A stretch of DNA of 17,898 nucleotides from Bryobacterales bacterium (GCA_016789785.1 JAEUQE010000195.1:1-17898), one strand, 5' to 3'. Positions 7,266 to 16,442 are shown, counted from the stretch's first letter. Notes: generated by a model not told the origin, from the sequence alone. Numbers and translations: made by a program.

Positions 7266-8665
7266 TATGAACTGCTCCTTTCCGCCTCTTGGGCGGCTCG
7301 CAAGGTCTCCAGGATGCGGTCGCCGGCCTGTGAGACGCTGCCGGCGCCCAAAGTCAGAATCACGTCGCCCGGCCTTGCCGCGGCTGCCGCCATGCGAATG
7401 CCATCTTCCATCGCGCCCGCGTATTCCACTCCGCGATGCCCAAACGCACGCAGCCTCTCGCACAAAGCCTGTGAAGTGACACCTTCAATCGGCTTTTCCG
7501 AAGCGGCGTAGATATCCAGCAGAAAAACCTGGTCGGCCTGATGGAAGGAGCGGGCAAAATCATCCATCAGATGAAATGTTCTGGAGTAGCGGTGTGGCTG
7601 GAACAGCACGACCACACGATTGAAGTTACAGGTGCGCGCGGTATCGAGGGTCGCCTTCACCTCGGTGGGATGATGGCCGTAGTCATCCACCACCGTCACA
7701 TCGGCGGCGGAACCGCGGATCTGAAAGCGCCGGTCCACGCCACTGAACGCGGCAAGCCCCTCGCGGATTTTCTCCACGGGCACTTCCAGTTCGAGACACG
7801 CGGCCACAACAGCCGTCGCGTTGAGCACATTGTGCGGACCGGGCACTCCCACGCGAAACTGGCCGAGGTCCTGGCCTTCAAAGCGAAGATGAAACTCACT
7901 CGACGTGGCGCCGCTGGTGGAACCCGTAATGAACAGGTCCGCTTGCGGGCTGACGCCATACGTGATCGTGCGCCGCTGGACACGGGGCAGGATCTGCTGC
8001 ACGTTCTCACTGTCGAGACACAAAATCGCCGCGCCGTAGAACGGCACCTTGTTGACGAAGGCCGCGAAGGAATCGAGCAGGTGATCGAGCGAATGATAGT
8101 GATCCATGTGCTCGCGATCAATATTGGTGACGATGGCGAGAATCGGAGCGAGCTTGAGGAAAGAACCATCGCTCTCATCGGACTCCACGACGAGGAACTC
8201 ACTTCTTCCGACGCGGGCGTTCGTGCCACCCATGCCTTTGACGCGGCCGCCGACGACCACCGTCGGGTCCAGACCGGCATGACTCATCACCGAGGCGATC
8301 ATCGACGTGGTGGTCGTCTTGCCGTGGCTACCCGCAACCGCCACGCCGAACTTGATGCGCATCAGCTCGGCCAGCAACTCACCGCGCGGGATCACCGGAA
8401 TCTGCAGACGGCGCGCTTCCTGCACTTCCGGATTGGTGGGGTCTATGGCGGAGCTGACCACCAGCACCTTCGCGCCGCTAACGTGTGAGCCGTCGTGGCC
8501 CTCCCAAACGCGGGCACCGAGCGACTTCAGCCGTTCGGTGATCGGAGTTGACCGGACATCGGAACCGGTGACTTCGTAGCCGAGATTCAACAGCACTTCG
8601 GCAATGCCGCTCATGCCGATTCCGCCGATTCCCGTGAAGTGAAGTCTCTGAGGCTTAAAAAACAT
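7265..8665 (-). CDS. murC: UDP-N-acetylmuramate--L-alanine ligase MurC
   Basis: MurC is the cytoplasmic ATP-dependent ligase adding L-alanine to UDP-MurNAc, the first amino acid of the stem peptide. The 466-residue protein has the expected Mur ligase layout. A UDP-binding Rossmann N-domain contains [15 protein letters not shown] (about 9-23), followed by the ATP loop GSHGKTT (112-118) and the ESDESDGSF motif (about 161-169). The substrate-domain signature HRYSRT and DDYGHHPTE are both specific for the MurC group. The length is normal. The start has AGGGA 5 bases upstream (8671-8675). It follows murG by 37 bases and shares one base with ftsQ. No murB or ddl gene lies between it and ftsQ. Confidence 0.98.
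   Translation of the reverse strand: MFFKPQRLHFTGIGGIGMSGIAEVLLNLGYEVTGSDVRSTPITERLKSLGARVWEGHDGSHVSGAKVLVVSSAIDPTNPEVQEARRLQIPVIPRGELLAELMRIKFGVAVAGSHGKTTTTSMIASVMSHAGLDPTVVVGGRVKGMGGTNARVGRSEFLVVESDESDGSFLKLAPILAIVTNIDREHMDHYHSLDHLLDSFAAFVNKVPFYGAAILCLDSENVQQILPRVQRRTITYGVSPQADLFITGSTSGATSSEFHLRFEGQDLGQFRVGVPGPHNVLNATAVVAACLELEVPVEKIREGLAAFSGVDRRFQIRGSAADVTVVDDYGHHPTEVKATLDTARTCNFNRVVVLFQPHRYSRTFHLMDDFARSFHQADQVFLLDIYAASEKPIEGVTSQALCERLRAFGHRGVEYAGAMEDGIRMAAAAARPGDVILTLGAGSVSQAGDRILETLRAAQEAERSSS
7275..7281 (-). promoter_or_regulatory. Ribosome binding site of ftsQ
   Basis: AAAGGAG lies 9 bases before the ATG at 7265, within the 3' end of murC. It decides against the longer upstream start at 7463. 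Confidence 0.65.
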
Positions 8666-8702
8666 TTGAATCCCTAATTGTTTCGGCAGGGTGATGTGAG
8701 TG

Positions 8703-9860
8703 TCAACCCCTCTTCCAGCCCGCGGCGCGAGCGGCTTCCTCCTCCAGAACCTGCACCGCGCGAACCGCGGCCTGCGGATGCGCGAACTTCCTTGCGGCTT
8801 CTCCCATGCGATCGAGCAGGCCAGGCTCGGATGCCAGTTGCTGAAGCTGGTGATAGAGTTCGGCGCCGGTGCACTCCTTGTCGAGAATGAGCCGGGCCGC
8901 GCCGGCCTTGGCCATCGATTCGGCGTTCTTCAACTGATGCTCATCCGCGGCAAACGGGAAAGGCACCAGAATGGAGGGCTTGCCCGCGGCGGCGAGCTCC
9001 GACACGGCTCCGGCGCCTGACCGGCAGATCACGATGTCGGCCTGCGCGAACGCCTTCGGCATGTTCTCCAGAAACGGAACCACCTGCCCGTCACAACCCG
9101 CGGCTTCGAATGCGCGCTTGATCTCCTCGAAGTCCTGGCTGCCGGTCTGATGAATCCAGCGAATCGGGAAACCGCTTTCGCGGAAGGCAGACCAACTCTC
9201 CTGGGCGGCTTGATTCAGACGGCGTGAACCACGGCTTCCGCCAGTGAGCAGGACCGTGAATTTCGCGCCGGGCTCCTTTGCGATGAGGTTGAAGAAGTCC
9301 GCGCGCACGGGAAGCCCGGTCAACTCGACCGGAGTGCGTGAGAAGTGCGAGGCGGCATCGGGGAAACTCAACAGCGCCCTTCTGGCGACCTTGCCGATAT
9401 AGCGGTTCACCAGGCCTGGCACCGCGTTTGGCTCCATCAAGACGATGGGCAATCCCAGCAACCAGGCGGCAAGGGTCGCGGGACCAGCAACGTAGCCGCC
9501 CATGCTGAATACCGCCGCGGGACGGTGCTTGCGAATGTAGCCCATCGATTTCCAGATTCCGATCGGCAATTGAATCAGCGTGCGAACGGTCTGCCGCCAT
9601 CCCACGCGCTTCAGCCCGCCGATATCGACGAACTCAATCGGGAAACTTTCCTTCGGAACCAGCCGGCCTTCCAGTCCTTCCCTGGTGCCGATGAAGAACG
9701 GACGGTGGCCTCGCCGCTGCAGTTCGCGCGCAACCGCGATGGCGGGGATGACGTGCCCGCCCGTTCCGCCGCCTGCCATGAGAAACGAGAGCTTGGGAAT
9801 CGAGCGTAGAACCGGGGCTTCGCGTTCGGACCGCTTGGGCAGGCGAATGCGAACCTTCAT
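8703..9860 (-). CDS. murG: UDP-GlcNAc--undecaprenyl-pyrophosphoryl-MurNAc-pentapeptide GlcNAc transferase MurG
   Basis: MurG is a GT-B glycosyltransferase on the inner membrane face that turns lipid I into lipid II. The 385-residue protein has the glycine loop [11 protein letters not shown] (30-40), [19 protein letters not shown], the second loop [10 protein letters not shown] and the C-domain [17 protein letters not shown] followed by [10 protein letters not shown]. The acceptor-side motif reads MEPN where E. coli and Bacillus have HEQN, a conservative lineage-type change. The N-terminus carries about 25 basic residues before the first strand. The start is uncertain. ATG at 9860 is preferred, 7 bases after the ftsW stop. 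A GTG at 9884 would add eight residues and overlap ftsW by 17 bases, and neither has a clear RBS. Confidence 0.96.
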   Translation of the reverse strand: MKVRIRLPKRSEREAPVLRSIPKLSFLMAGGGTGGHVIPAIAVARELQRRGHRPFFIGTREGLEGRLVPKESFPIEFVDIGGLKRVGWRQTVRTLIQLPIGIWKSMGYIRKHRPAAVFSMGGYVAGPATLAAWLLGLPIVLMEPNAVPGLVNRYIGKVARRALLSFPDAASHFSRTPVELTGLPVRADFFNLIAKEPGAKFTVLLTGGSRGSRRLNQAAQESWSAFRESGFPIRWIHQTGSQDFEEIKRAFEAAGCDGQVVPFLENMPKAFAQADIVICRSGAGAVSELAAAGKPSILVPFPFAADEHQLKNAESMAKAGAARLILDKECTGAELYHQLQQLASEPGLLDRMGEAARKFAHPQAAVRAVQVLEEEAARAAGWKRG

Positions 9861-9867
9861 CGATTTC

Positions 9868-11016
9868 TTACGCCGCGTGGTCACTGACGCTCATGAGAAT
9901 GCCAAGGCAAGCAAGCGTACTGAGCAGCGAACTGCCGCCGTAGCTGACCATGGGTAATGGAATTCCTTTGTTCGGCACAACGTCGAGGACCACGCTCATG
10001 TGAACGAACGCCTGTGCGACGACGATGGTCGTGATTGCGATGGCAAGATAGCGGCCGAAGTCATCGGACACGGCCCAATACAGACGGTAGCCTCGCCAGA
10101 GAATGACAATGAAGCCTGCCAGCACCAGCGTGGCGCCCCACAGTCCGAGTTCCTCGCTCACCACCGCATAGATGAAATCGTTGTGAGCCTCAGGAAGGAA
10201 CAGCAGCTTCTGTTTTCCTTCCATCAATCCGAGACCGACAGCGCCGCCTGTGCCCACAGCGATCTTCGACTGGCGCACCTGGTAGCTGACATCGCGCGGA
10301 GCCGCCGACTTCTCAGCGGCCTTGCGAATGAAGCCGCCCGGATCGACCACCGCGAGAATCTTGTGATCGGGATCGAAGTAGCCGATCAGGCGGAGGATGC
10401 GATACGGTTTGGAAGCAATCGCAGCGGTGACCACCACAATCCCCGCGAGCACTGCCGCCAGGAAGTACCGGCGCTCCAAGCCCGCGACATAGAAGACCGA
10501 AGCGGCCGACATGAGGAGAATCGCGGCTGTACCGAGATCGGCCACGATAACGCTCCCTCCCAAGACGGCGAGCGCGAGCGCGGCGGGCCACACCGTATGT
10601 TTGGTGTTGATGGCGTGTGCACGCCGGGTGACAAACCACGCAAGGAAGATCGCCAGAGCGGGTTTGGCGAACTCCGAGGGCTGAATCCCCATTCCGGCAA
10701 TGCGCAGCCAGCGATGCGCATGAGCATCGCGGAAGTAGGCGATGGCAAGAAGAACCAGCACGAACCCGAGAGGCGCGAAGGCCCAAGTCGGATTGGCGAG
10801 GTACTTGTAATTGGTGCGCTTGAAATACATGAGAACCACGAAGGCCACTACAACCCAACCCATCTGACGCGCAAGGAAGTAGTAAGGGCTGTAGCCGAAC
10901 TTTTCCGTCATTTGCGCCATCATCGACGAAGCGCTGTAGATCATCACCAGACCGAAGCACACCATCAGCACCACGGTAAAAAAGAGAACCCAGTCCGTCT
11001 TCAGTTGCTGAGCCAT
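9868..11016 (-). CDS. ftsW: Septal peptidoglycan glycosyltransferase FtsW (SEDS family)
   Basis: FtsW is the SEDS polymerase that links lipid II into septal glycan together with its cognate class B PBP (here FtsI). The 382-residue protein is almost all membrane helices, consistent with about ten. SEDS signatures are present: HRWLRIAGMGIQPSEFAKPA (101-120), KIAVGTGGAVGLGLMEGKQK (251-270), LPEAHNDFIYAVVSEELG (274-291; D280 is the likely catalytic aspartate by alignment to known SEDS proteins) and PNKGIPLPMVSYGGSS (348-363). The segment between FDPD and the YQVRQSKIAVG block (about 214-250) is longer than in E. coli FtsW. The start has GGAG 6 bases upstream (11023-11026), and only 3 bases separate it from murD. 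The FtsW rather than RodA call follows from position in the dcw cluster. Confidence 0.96.
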   Translation of the reverse strand: MAQQLKTDWVLFFTVVLMVCFGLVMIYSASSMMAQMTEKFGYSPYYFLARQMGWVVVAFVVLMYFKRTNYKYLANPTWAFAPLGFVLVLLAIAYFRDAHAHRWLRIAGMGIQPSEFAKPALAIFLAWFVTRRAHAINTKHTVWPAALALAVLGGSVIVADLGTAAILLMSAASVFYVAGLERRYFLAAVLAGIVVVTAAIASKPYRILRLIGYFDPDHKILAVVDPGGFIRKAAEKSAAPRDVSYQVRQSKIAVGTGGAVGLGLMEGKQKLLFLPEAHNDFIYAVVSEELGLWGATLVLAGFIVILWRGYRLYWAVSDDFGRYLAIAITTIVVAQAFVHMSVVLDVVPNKGIPLPMVSYGGSSLLSTLACLGILMSVSDHAA

Positions 11017-11019
11017 AGA

Positions 11020-12393
11020 CTACTCCGTCCGCCCTGCGCCGGCGGTTCTCGTGGAAACAATCCGCTCCACGAATGTTTTAAACATTCTCCCTCTTTCTTC
11101 GTAGTTTTGAAACTGGTCGAAACTCGCACATGCCGGAGCAAGAAGCACGATGTCGCCGGAGGAAGCCTCCTTCGAGGCACGCATGACCGCGGTTTCCAGG
11201 GTCCCGCATTGAATCAGCGGCGCGGTTCCCTCCACCTGCGACGCGATTTTTCCGGCGGCGGCGCCGATCAGAAGCACTCCACGGGCCTTCTGCTGAAGCG
11301 GTTCACGCAGCGGCGTGTAGTCGCTGCCCTTGTCCTTCCCTCCGAGAATGATCCAAAGCGCTCCGGGGAAAGAATCGATCGCCTTCAAGGTCGCGTCAAC
11401 GTTGGTGGCCTTCGAGTCATTGTAGTAGCGCACTCCGCCGGTTTCCCGCACGAATTCGATGCGGTGCTCTACTCCAGGAAATGTCATCGCTGCTTTGCGA
11501 ATCGCCTCCAGTGGCACGCCGGCGAGATGAGCCGCGGCCGCCGACGCCATCAGGTTCTGCACATTGTGCCGCCCGGGCAAAGGCACCTCGTCCGCACGCA
11601 TCCACTTCTGCTGACCGGACTCTGCCACATGATAAATCCACTCGCCGTCAAACCAGAACCCGTTCGATACTGGCCGCTCCAGGCTGAACCAGCAGCACTG
11701 CGCTTTCGTATGCTTCGCGAATCCGGATACCGTGACATCATCCGCATTCAGGATCGCCCACGATCCAGCGCCCTGCGTTTCGACAACCCGGCGTTTCGCC
11801 GCGGCATAGGCGTCGAAGGTGTGATGCCGGTCCAGATGGTCAGGCGTGATATTCAGGGTCACCGAGATGCCGACGGAAAAGAGTCGCGTCGTTTCGAGCT
11901 GAAAGCTCGACAGCTCGAGCACGTTCCATTGATCCTCGCGCGAGGAGGCGACCATCGCCGCCGGTGGCCATCCGATGTTGCCACCAACCTGGCACGCCAC
12001 TCCCGACGCTTTGAGAAGATGTCCGATCCACGCGGTGGTTGTGGTCTTTCCGTTCGAACCTGTGATGCCGATTCGCGGTCCGCGCAGGTACGGCCCGGCG
12101 AGTTCCACTTCGCCCAGAATCTCCGCACCCCGCTCCAGCGCCTGATTCACTTCCGGCAGATCCACAGGCACGCCCGGTGAAAGCACAATCCAGTTGGCGC
12201 TCTGAAAGGCGATCGACTGTTCGACAAAAGGCACATGCCTCTGCTCGAGAAAAGAACCGGCTCCCGGCAACTGAGAAAGTGGCCGGGAGTCGGTTGCCAA
12301 GGGCTGTGCTCCCTTCTCGACCAGAAGCTCGATGGCGGCCAGACCCGATTTTCCCAGCCCCACCACCAGCACCTTCAAACCGTTCCAATCCAT
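11020..12393 (-). CDS. murD: UDP-N-acetylmuramoyl-L-alanine--D-glutamate ligase MurD
   Basis: MurD is the cytoplasmic ATP-dependent ligase adding D-glutamate to UDP-MurNAc-L-Ala. The 457-residue protein shows the N-domain VVGLGKSGLAA (10-20), the SPGVP loop (72-76), the ATP loop GSNGKTT (112-118), the GGNIG motif, LELSSFQLE and LNITPDHLDRH. C-domain motifs NDSKATN and LLAPACASFDQF are also present. All are diagnostic of MurD among Mur ligases. Length is typical. GAGG at 12403-12406, 9 bases upstream, supports the ATG at 12393; this RBS lies in the last codons of mraY, only 6 bases separate the genes. Confidence 0.98.
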   Translation of the reverse strand: MDWNGLKVLVVGLGKSGLAAIELLVEKGAQPLATDSRPLSQLPGAGSFLEQRHVPFVEQSIAFQSANWIVLSPGVPVDLPEVNQALERGAEILGEVELAGPYLRGPRIGITGSNGKTTTTAWIGHLLKASGVACQVGGNIGWPPAAMVASSREDQWNVLELSSFQLETTRLFSVGISVTLNITPDHLDRHHTFDAYAAAKRRVVETQGAGSWAILNADDVTVSGFAKHTKAQCCWFSLERPVSNGFWFDGEWIYHVAESGQQKWMRADEVPLPGRHNVQNLMASAAAAHLAGVPLEAIRKAAMTFPGVEHRIEFVRETGGVRYYNDSKATNVDATLKAIDSFPGALWIILGGKDKGSDYTPLREPLQQKARGVLLIGAAAGKIASQVEGTAPLIQCGTLETAVMRASKEASSGDIVLLAPACASFDQFQNYEERGRMFKTFVERIVSTRTAGAGRTE

Positions 12394-12399
12394 GTGCGG

Positions 12400-13533
12400 C
12401 TACCTCAGTTTCAAGGTGGTCAGCGCGAACAGCGCCATCACCAGGCCCACAATCCAGAACCGCACGATGACTTTCGATTCATGCCATCCGATCGCCTCGA
12501 AGTGATGATGAATCGGCGCCATCTTGAAAACCCGCTTGCCGCGCAGTTTGTAGCTGCCGACTTGGAGAATAACCGACAGCGTTTCGATGAGAAACACGCC
12601 GCCGATGAAAACCAACAGAACCTCCTGCTTGATGAGCACAGCCACCGTGCCCAGTGCACCGCCAAGCGACAATGAGCCGACATCGCCCATGAAAACCTCC
12701 GCCGGATGCGCGTTGTACCAGAGAAACGCCAGCGACGCCCCGGTCATGGCTCCGCAGAACACCGCGAGTTCACCGGCGCCGGGCAAGCGGGCCAAGTCGA
12801 GATAGGTGGCGAACTGCGCGTGTCCGCTGGTGTACGCAAGAATGGTCATCGCGCCAGAGGAGATGATCATCAGCCCGATTGCCAGGCCGTCGAGCCCATC
12901 CGCGAAGTTCACTCCATTGGCCGAGCCGACGATGATAATCACCAGGAATCCGAAGAAGAAGAGGAATGCGAGCGGATATGTCCACGTATTGGCAAGGAAG
13001 CCGTCGATCAGCAGGTCCGGGCGCAGTTGTTTGAAGAACGGGAAATTGATCTCCGTGGAATAGAGGCCGCGCGCATGCAGCGTCAGCAGAAAGACGCCGA
13101 TCAGCAGCGCCGCCAGCACTTGAAGCAGGAACTTGCGACGCGCCGTAAGCCCGAGGTTGCGCATCTTCTTCACTTTCGTGACGTCGTCGTAGAATCCGAT
13201 CGCCCCGAAACTGACGAGGCCGAACAGGGCGACCCAGACGTAAGGGTTCCGGAGATTCGTCCATAACAGCGTCGGAATGACGATGCAGATCACGATCAGC
13301 AGCCCGCCCATGGTCGGCGTGCCGGCTTTCTTCTGATGGGACTTCGGCCCCTCTTCGCGGATGTACTGCCCGATCTGAAACTCTCTCAGTTTGCGGATCA
13401 GCCAGGGACCAAGAACAATGCCGAGCAATAACGCGGTGAGACTGGCGAATGCCGTCCGGAAGGTGCCATAGCCGAACAGGCGCAGCACCCCGAACTCGGG
13501 ATAGAGCTTTTCGTAGAGGAGCCAGTACAACAT
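12400..13533 (-). CDS. mraY: Phospho-N-acetylmuramoyl-pentapeptide transferase MraY
   Basis: MraY is the polytopic inner membrane enzyme that moves phospho-MurNAc-pentapeptide from UDP to undecaprenyl phosphate, making lipid I. The 377-residue protein has about ten hydrophobic helices and the family motifs in order. These are GPKSHQKKAGTPTMGGLLI (62-80), the Mg/catalytic aspartates FYDDVTK (D116, D117), GVNFADGLDGLAIG (207-220) and FMGDVGSLSLGG (281-292, D284). The histidine motif KMAPIHHHFEAIGWHE (337-352) completes the set. It contains everything expected for activity. It starts 4 bases after the murF stop; no clear Shine-Dalgarno is visible, so translation may depend on coupling to murF. 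Confidence 0.98.
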   Translation of the reverse strand: MLYWLLYEKLYPEFGVLRLFGYGTFRTAFASLTALLLGIVLGPWLIRKLREFQIGQYIREEGPKSHQKKAGTPTMGGLLIVICIVIPTLLWTNLRNPYVWVALFGLVSFGAIGFYDDVTKVKKMRNLGLTARRKFLLQVLAALLIGVFLLTLHARGLYSTEINFPFFKQLRPDLLIDGFLANTWTYPLAFLFFFGFLVIIIVGSANGVNFADGLDGLAIGLMIISSGAMTILAYTSGHAQFATYLDLARLPGAGELAVFCGAMTGASLAFLWYNAHPAEVFMGDVGSLSLGGALGTVAVLIKQEVLLVFIGGVFLIETLSVILQVGSYKLRGKRVFKMAPIHHHFEAIGWHESKVIVRFWIVGLVMALFALTTLKLR

Positions 13534-13537
13534 CGCG

Positions 13538-14884
13538 CTAACCCATGAACCTTTCCAGCGCCAGTTCCACGCGAGTCCCGCGCGAGCCTTTCCAAAGAAT
13601 CGCGTCTCCGGGCTGAGCCAGACGCTTCACACATTCACCCGCCTCGACAGGGTCCTCAAAAAAGTACGCGGCGCTGGCAGGAAAGCCAGCTTGTATAGCA
13701 GCCTCCACAGCATGCCTTGCGGCGCCGCGTATCCCAACGAGCACGTGGGTCCCGCTGCTGGCGACATAACGGCCTAGTTCGCCGTGCAGCGGCTCGGACC
13801 ATCTTCCGAGTTCGAGCATCTCCCCCAGAACCGCGATGCGGCGCGAGGCCGGCGTATCGGCCAGCACATCGACCATGGCGCGCGCGGCGTCCGGGTTGGA
13901 GTTGTAGCAATCGTTGATATGTTGAATGCCGTCGCGGTGAATGCGTTGTCCGCGCATGTGGCCGGGCTCCAGGGAAGCCGCGGCATCCACGAGTTGCGAA
14001 GGAGCGATCCCATACAAGCCAGCTACGGCGATGCCGGCCAATAAATTCAGGATGCCATGGCGGCCCGTGAGCTTGCTGGCGAACGTTACATCGCCGGTTC
14101 GGAACGCGCAGCCTTCCGCGGAGTGACTCACCTCGCTGGCGCGCACGTCCGCACCGGCGGAGAGACCGTAGGTGACGCAACGGCCCGAATGCGCCCCAGC
14201 GAAATTCCGCACACGGGGATCATCGGCGTTGAGCACAGCCACACCATCGGCGGGCAGTGCTTCGATCAATTCGCGTTTCGCGGCGGCGACCCCCTCCACG
14301 GAGTCGAAATTCTCGATGTGCGCGTAGCCGGCGTTCGTCACCACGCCGACTTGCGGGCGCGCGATGGCAGCCAGTTCCGCGATCTCACCGGCATGATTCA
14401 TGCCCATCTCGATCACCGCGACTTCGCTGTCAGACGGCAACCGCAGCAGCGAGAGCGGCACGCCGAGGTGATTGTTGAGGTTGCCTGTGTTCTTGCCGGT
14501 GCGCAACTTGGCGGCCAACATAGCCGCTACGATTTCTTTCGTAGTGGTTTTGCCCGCACTTCCGGTAATGCCAACCACAGGCCCTCCCCACCGCTGCCTG
14601 GCCCACGCACCCAACCGCTGCAACGCCAGCGGAACATCGTTGACGATGATGAGCGCCGGCACATCGCAGCCTTCCGGAACATGGTCGACCACCGCAGCCG
14701 AAGCGCCTTTCGCCAGAACCTGCGGAACATAGGTGTGGCCATCATGAAGAGGACCGCGGATGGCGAAGAACAGATCACCGGGGCTGATGGTGCGAGAGTC
14801 GATACTCCAGCCCCGCACCATTCCCTCTGGCCCGGAATAGAGTACTCCCAACGCGCCGGCGATTTCTGTCTTCGTGAATTCCAT
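13538..14884 (-). CDS. murF: UDP-N-acetylmuramoyl-tripeptide--D-alanyl-D-alanine ligase MurF
   Basis: MurF is the last cytoplasmic Mur ligase, adding D-Ala-D-Ala to the UDP-MurNAc-tripeptide. The 448-residue protein has DSRTISPGDLFFAIRG (29-44) in the N-domain and the ATP loop GSAGKTT (108-114). It continues with the NTGNLNNHLGVPLSLL and EMGMNHAGEI motifs, then NDCYNSNPDAA and LGEMLELG in the C-domain, and ends with KGSRGTRVE. This set separates MurF from MurE. Length is normal. It starts 9 bases after the murE stop. A weak AAGG lies further upstream, so start choice rests mainly on the family N-terminus. No D-Ala-D-Ala ligase gene (ddl) is in the window and must be elsewhere. Confidence 0.98.
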   Translation of the reverse strand: MEFTKTEIAGALGVLYSGPEGMVRGWSIDSRTISPGDLFFAIRGPLHDGHTYVPQVLAKGASAAVVDHVPEGCDVPALIIVNDVPLALQRLGAWARQRWGGPVVGITGSAGKTTTKEIVAAMLAAKLRTGKNTGNLNNHLGVPLSLLRLPSDSEVAVIEMGMNHAGEIAELAAIARPQVGVVTNAGYAHIENFDSVEGVAAAKRELIEALPADGVAVLNADDPRVRNFAGAHSGRCVTYGLSAGADVRASEVSHSAEGCAFRTGDVTFASKLTGRHGILNLLAGIAVAGLYGIAPSQLVDAAASLEPGHMRGQRIHRDGIQHINDCYNSNPDAARAMVDVLADTPASRRIAVLGEMLELGRWSEPLHGELGRYVASSGTHVLVGIRGAARHAVEAAIQAGFPASAAYFFEDPVEAGECVKRLAQPGDAILWKGSRGTRVELALERFMG

Positions 14885-14893
14885 GCCGTGAAA

Positions 14894-16375
14894 CTAACCT
14901 TGCTGACGGCGGTAGCCAAACTCTTGCAGCACTTGCCGCGCAGTTTCGCGGTCGTCGAAGTGGATGGTCTGCTCCTTGAGAATCTGGTAATCTTCGTGGC
15001 CCTTTCCTGCCAGCAAAACGAGATCCCCTGGCCTTGCTTCGGCCACCGCGCGCTGAATCGCTTTGCGGCGATCGGCTTCCACGCTATGCGGAGTGTCGTA
15101 GCGGCGGAGGCCCACCAAAGCGTCATTGATGATATTCAGCGGATCCTCGGAGCGAGGGTTGTCGGAGGTCAACACTACGTAGTCGCTCATTTCTCCCGCG
15201 GCCATGCCCATCAGGGGCCGCTTGGTGCGATCGCGGTCGCCGCCGCAGCCAAACACCGTGATGATGCGGCGGGGCTTCAGCGTTCGAGCCACGGTGATGG
15301 CGTTGCGCAACGCGTCGTCCGTGTGCGCATAGTCCACGACAAACAAGAACGGCTGTCCTTCATCGACACGCTCGAAGCGTCCGGGTACAGCCTTGCATTT
15401 TGCGATTCCTCTGGCAATCATGTCGAAATCCAGTCCGTATGAGATACCCACACCGCATGCCGCCAGGATGTTGTACACGTTGACGTGTCCCACCATCGGC
15501 GAATGCACCGGGAATGAAGTACCGCGATAAGTCGCGGTGAAACTGAGTCCTTCAAAGCCCATCTCGACGCTGGTGGCGCGGAGTTCGGCCTCGGACGAAA
15601 ATCCGTAGGTGATCACGCGGACCTCGGCGGGCGGTTGGATCTGCCGGCCGTAAGGATCGTCGGAGTTGATCACCGCACAACGCGGAGCGGCGGCGCCGTT
15701 GGCTTGAAACAGCAAGCGCTTCGCCTCGAAGTACGCTTCCATGGTGCCGTGGAAGTCGAGGTGATCCTGCGTGAGATTCGTGAAGACGGCAGTGTGAAAT
15801 CCGATCGCGTAAACGCGGGCCAGCGCGAGCGCATGCGAGGATACTTCCATCGCGGCGTGCGAAGCACCGGCATCGCGAGCCTGATCGAAGAGCTCATAGA
15901 GATCGGCGGATTCGGGCGTCGTATTCGCGGTCTTATGCAACGTATCGCCAATCTGGTTTCCGATGGTGCCGAAGATGGCAGTCCGAAGCCCCGCCGATTC
16001 GAGCATCGCGCGTACCAGATACGTCGTAGTAGTCTTGCCGTTGGTCCCCGTGATTCCGATCAGCGACAGCCTTTGTTCCGGCGCGCCGAACAGGTTGCGG
16101 CATGCCATGGAGAGTGCTTTGCGCCCGTGCTCCACGCGAATCCAAGTGCCCTCGAAACCAGCGGGTGCGGCCATTTCGCTGACCACTGCAACGGCGCCGT
16201 TCTCCAGCGCCTGGCGCGCGAACTTCGTACCATCGGTGCGTGATCCTGGAAACGCGAAGAAGAGGTCGCCCTTGCCGGCGCGGCGCGAGTCATACCGCAG
16301 ACCCGTTACCTCCAGCCCAGGCAAGGAGACACCTTCGACGATCCTGACTCCAGCGAGCACTTGTTCCAGGAGCAT
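14894..16375 (-). CDS. murE: UDP-N-acetylmuramoyl-tripeptide synthetase MurE, meso-diaminopimelate type
   Basis: MurE adds the third stem-peptide residue to UDP-MurNAc-L-Ala-D-Glu. The 493-residue protein has the DSRRAGKGDLFFAFPG N-domain motif (29-44), the ATP loop GTNGKTT (110-116) and NTTPES (151-156). HLDFHGTMEAYFEAKR (205-220) contains the likely carbamylated lysine K219. DNPRSEDP (405-412) and the GKGHEDYQ motif (458-465) follow. The DNPR sequence marks enzymes that use meso-diaminopimelate rather than lysine, so the wall should be of the A1-gamma Gram-negative type. The ATG at 16375 has no close Shine-Dalgarno; GAGG lies too far away (about 15 bases). It is preceded by a 77-base gap after ftsI. 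Confidence 0.97.
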   Translation of the reverse strand: MLLEQVLAGVRIVEGVSLPGLEVTGLRYDSRRAGKGDLFFAFPGSRTDGTKFARQALENGAVAVVSEMAAPAGFEGTWIRVEHGRKALSMACRNLFGAPEQRLSLIGITGTNGKTTTTYLVRAMLESAGLRTAIFGTIGNQIGDTLHKTANTTPESADLYELFDQARDAGASHAAMEVSSHALALARVYAIGFHTAVFTNLTQDHLDFHGTMEAYFEAKRLLFQANGAAAPRCAVINSDDPYGRQIQPPAEVRVITYGFSSEAELRATSVEMGFEGLSFTATYRGTSFPVHSPMVGHVNVYNILAACGVGISYGLDFDMIARGIAKCKAVPGRFERVDEGQPFLFVVDYAHTDDALRNAITVARTLKPRRIITVFGCGGDRDRTKRPLMGMAAGEMSDYVVLTSDNPRSEDPLNIINDALVGLRRYDTPHSVEADRRKAIQRAVAEARPGDLVLLAGKGHEDYQILKEQTIHFDDRETARQVLQEFGYRRQQG

Positions 16376-16385
16376 GGTATGCGCG

Positions 16386-16442
16386 TTAGGCCTCGATGCT
16401 CTTTCCTGCGATCTTGTGAAAGGGCGGGAAATGTTGTCTCAT
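16386..16442 (-). other. Possible 18-codon leader-like open frame between ftsI and murE
   Basis: The 77-base gap between ftsI and murE contains an ATG (16442) followed by 17 codons and a TAA at 16386-16388, encoding MRQHFPPFHKIAGKSIEA. The stop lies 10 bases before the murE ATG. A partial GAGA Shine-Dalgarno precedes it. It could serve as a coupling or leader peptide for murE, which has no good RBS of its own, but a frame this short can arise by chance. Confidence 0.2.

Noticed and set aside
7266..7463. An N-terminal extension of FtsQ from an upstream start at 7463
   Set aside because: The extra 66 residues lie wholly inside murC and look like off-frame Arg/Gly-rich sequence; the ATG at 7265 has AAAGGAG and a TAATG junction.
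10000..12180. A 726-codon open frame on the plus strand, antisense to ftsW and murD
   Set aside because: It lies opposite two clearly conserved genes, crosses their boundary, has a His/Arg-rich composition without domains, and is explained by GC-rich codon bias suppressing stops on the opposite strand.
14057..15442. A 461-codon plus-strand open frame opposite murF and murE
   Set aside because: Spans the boundary of two conserved genes on the other strand and has no domain signature.
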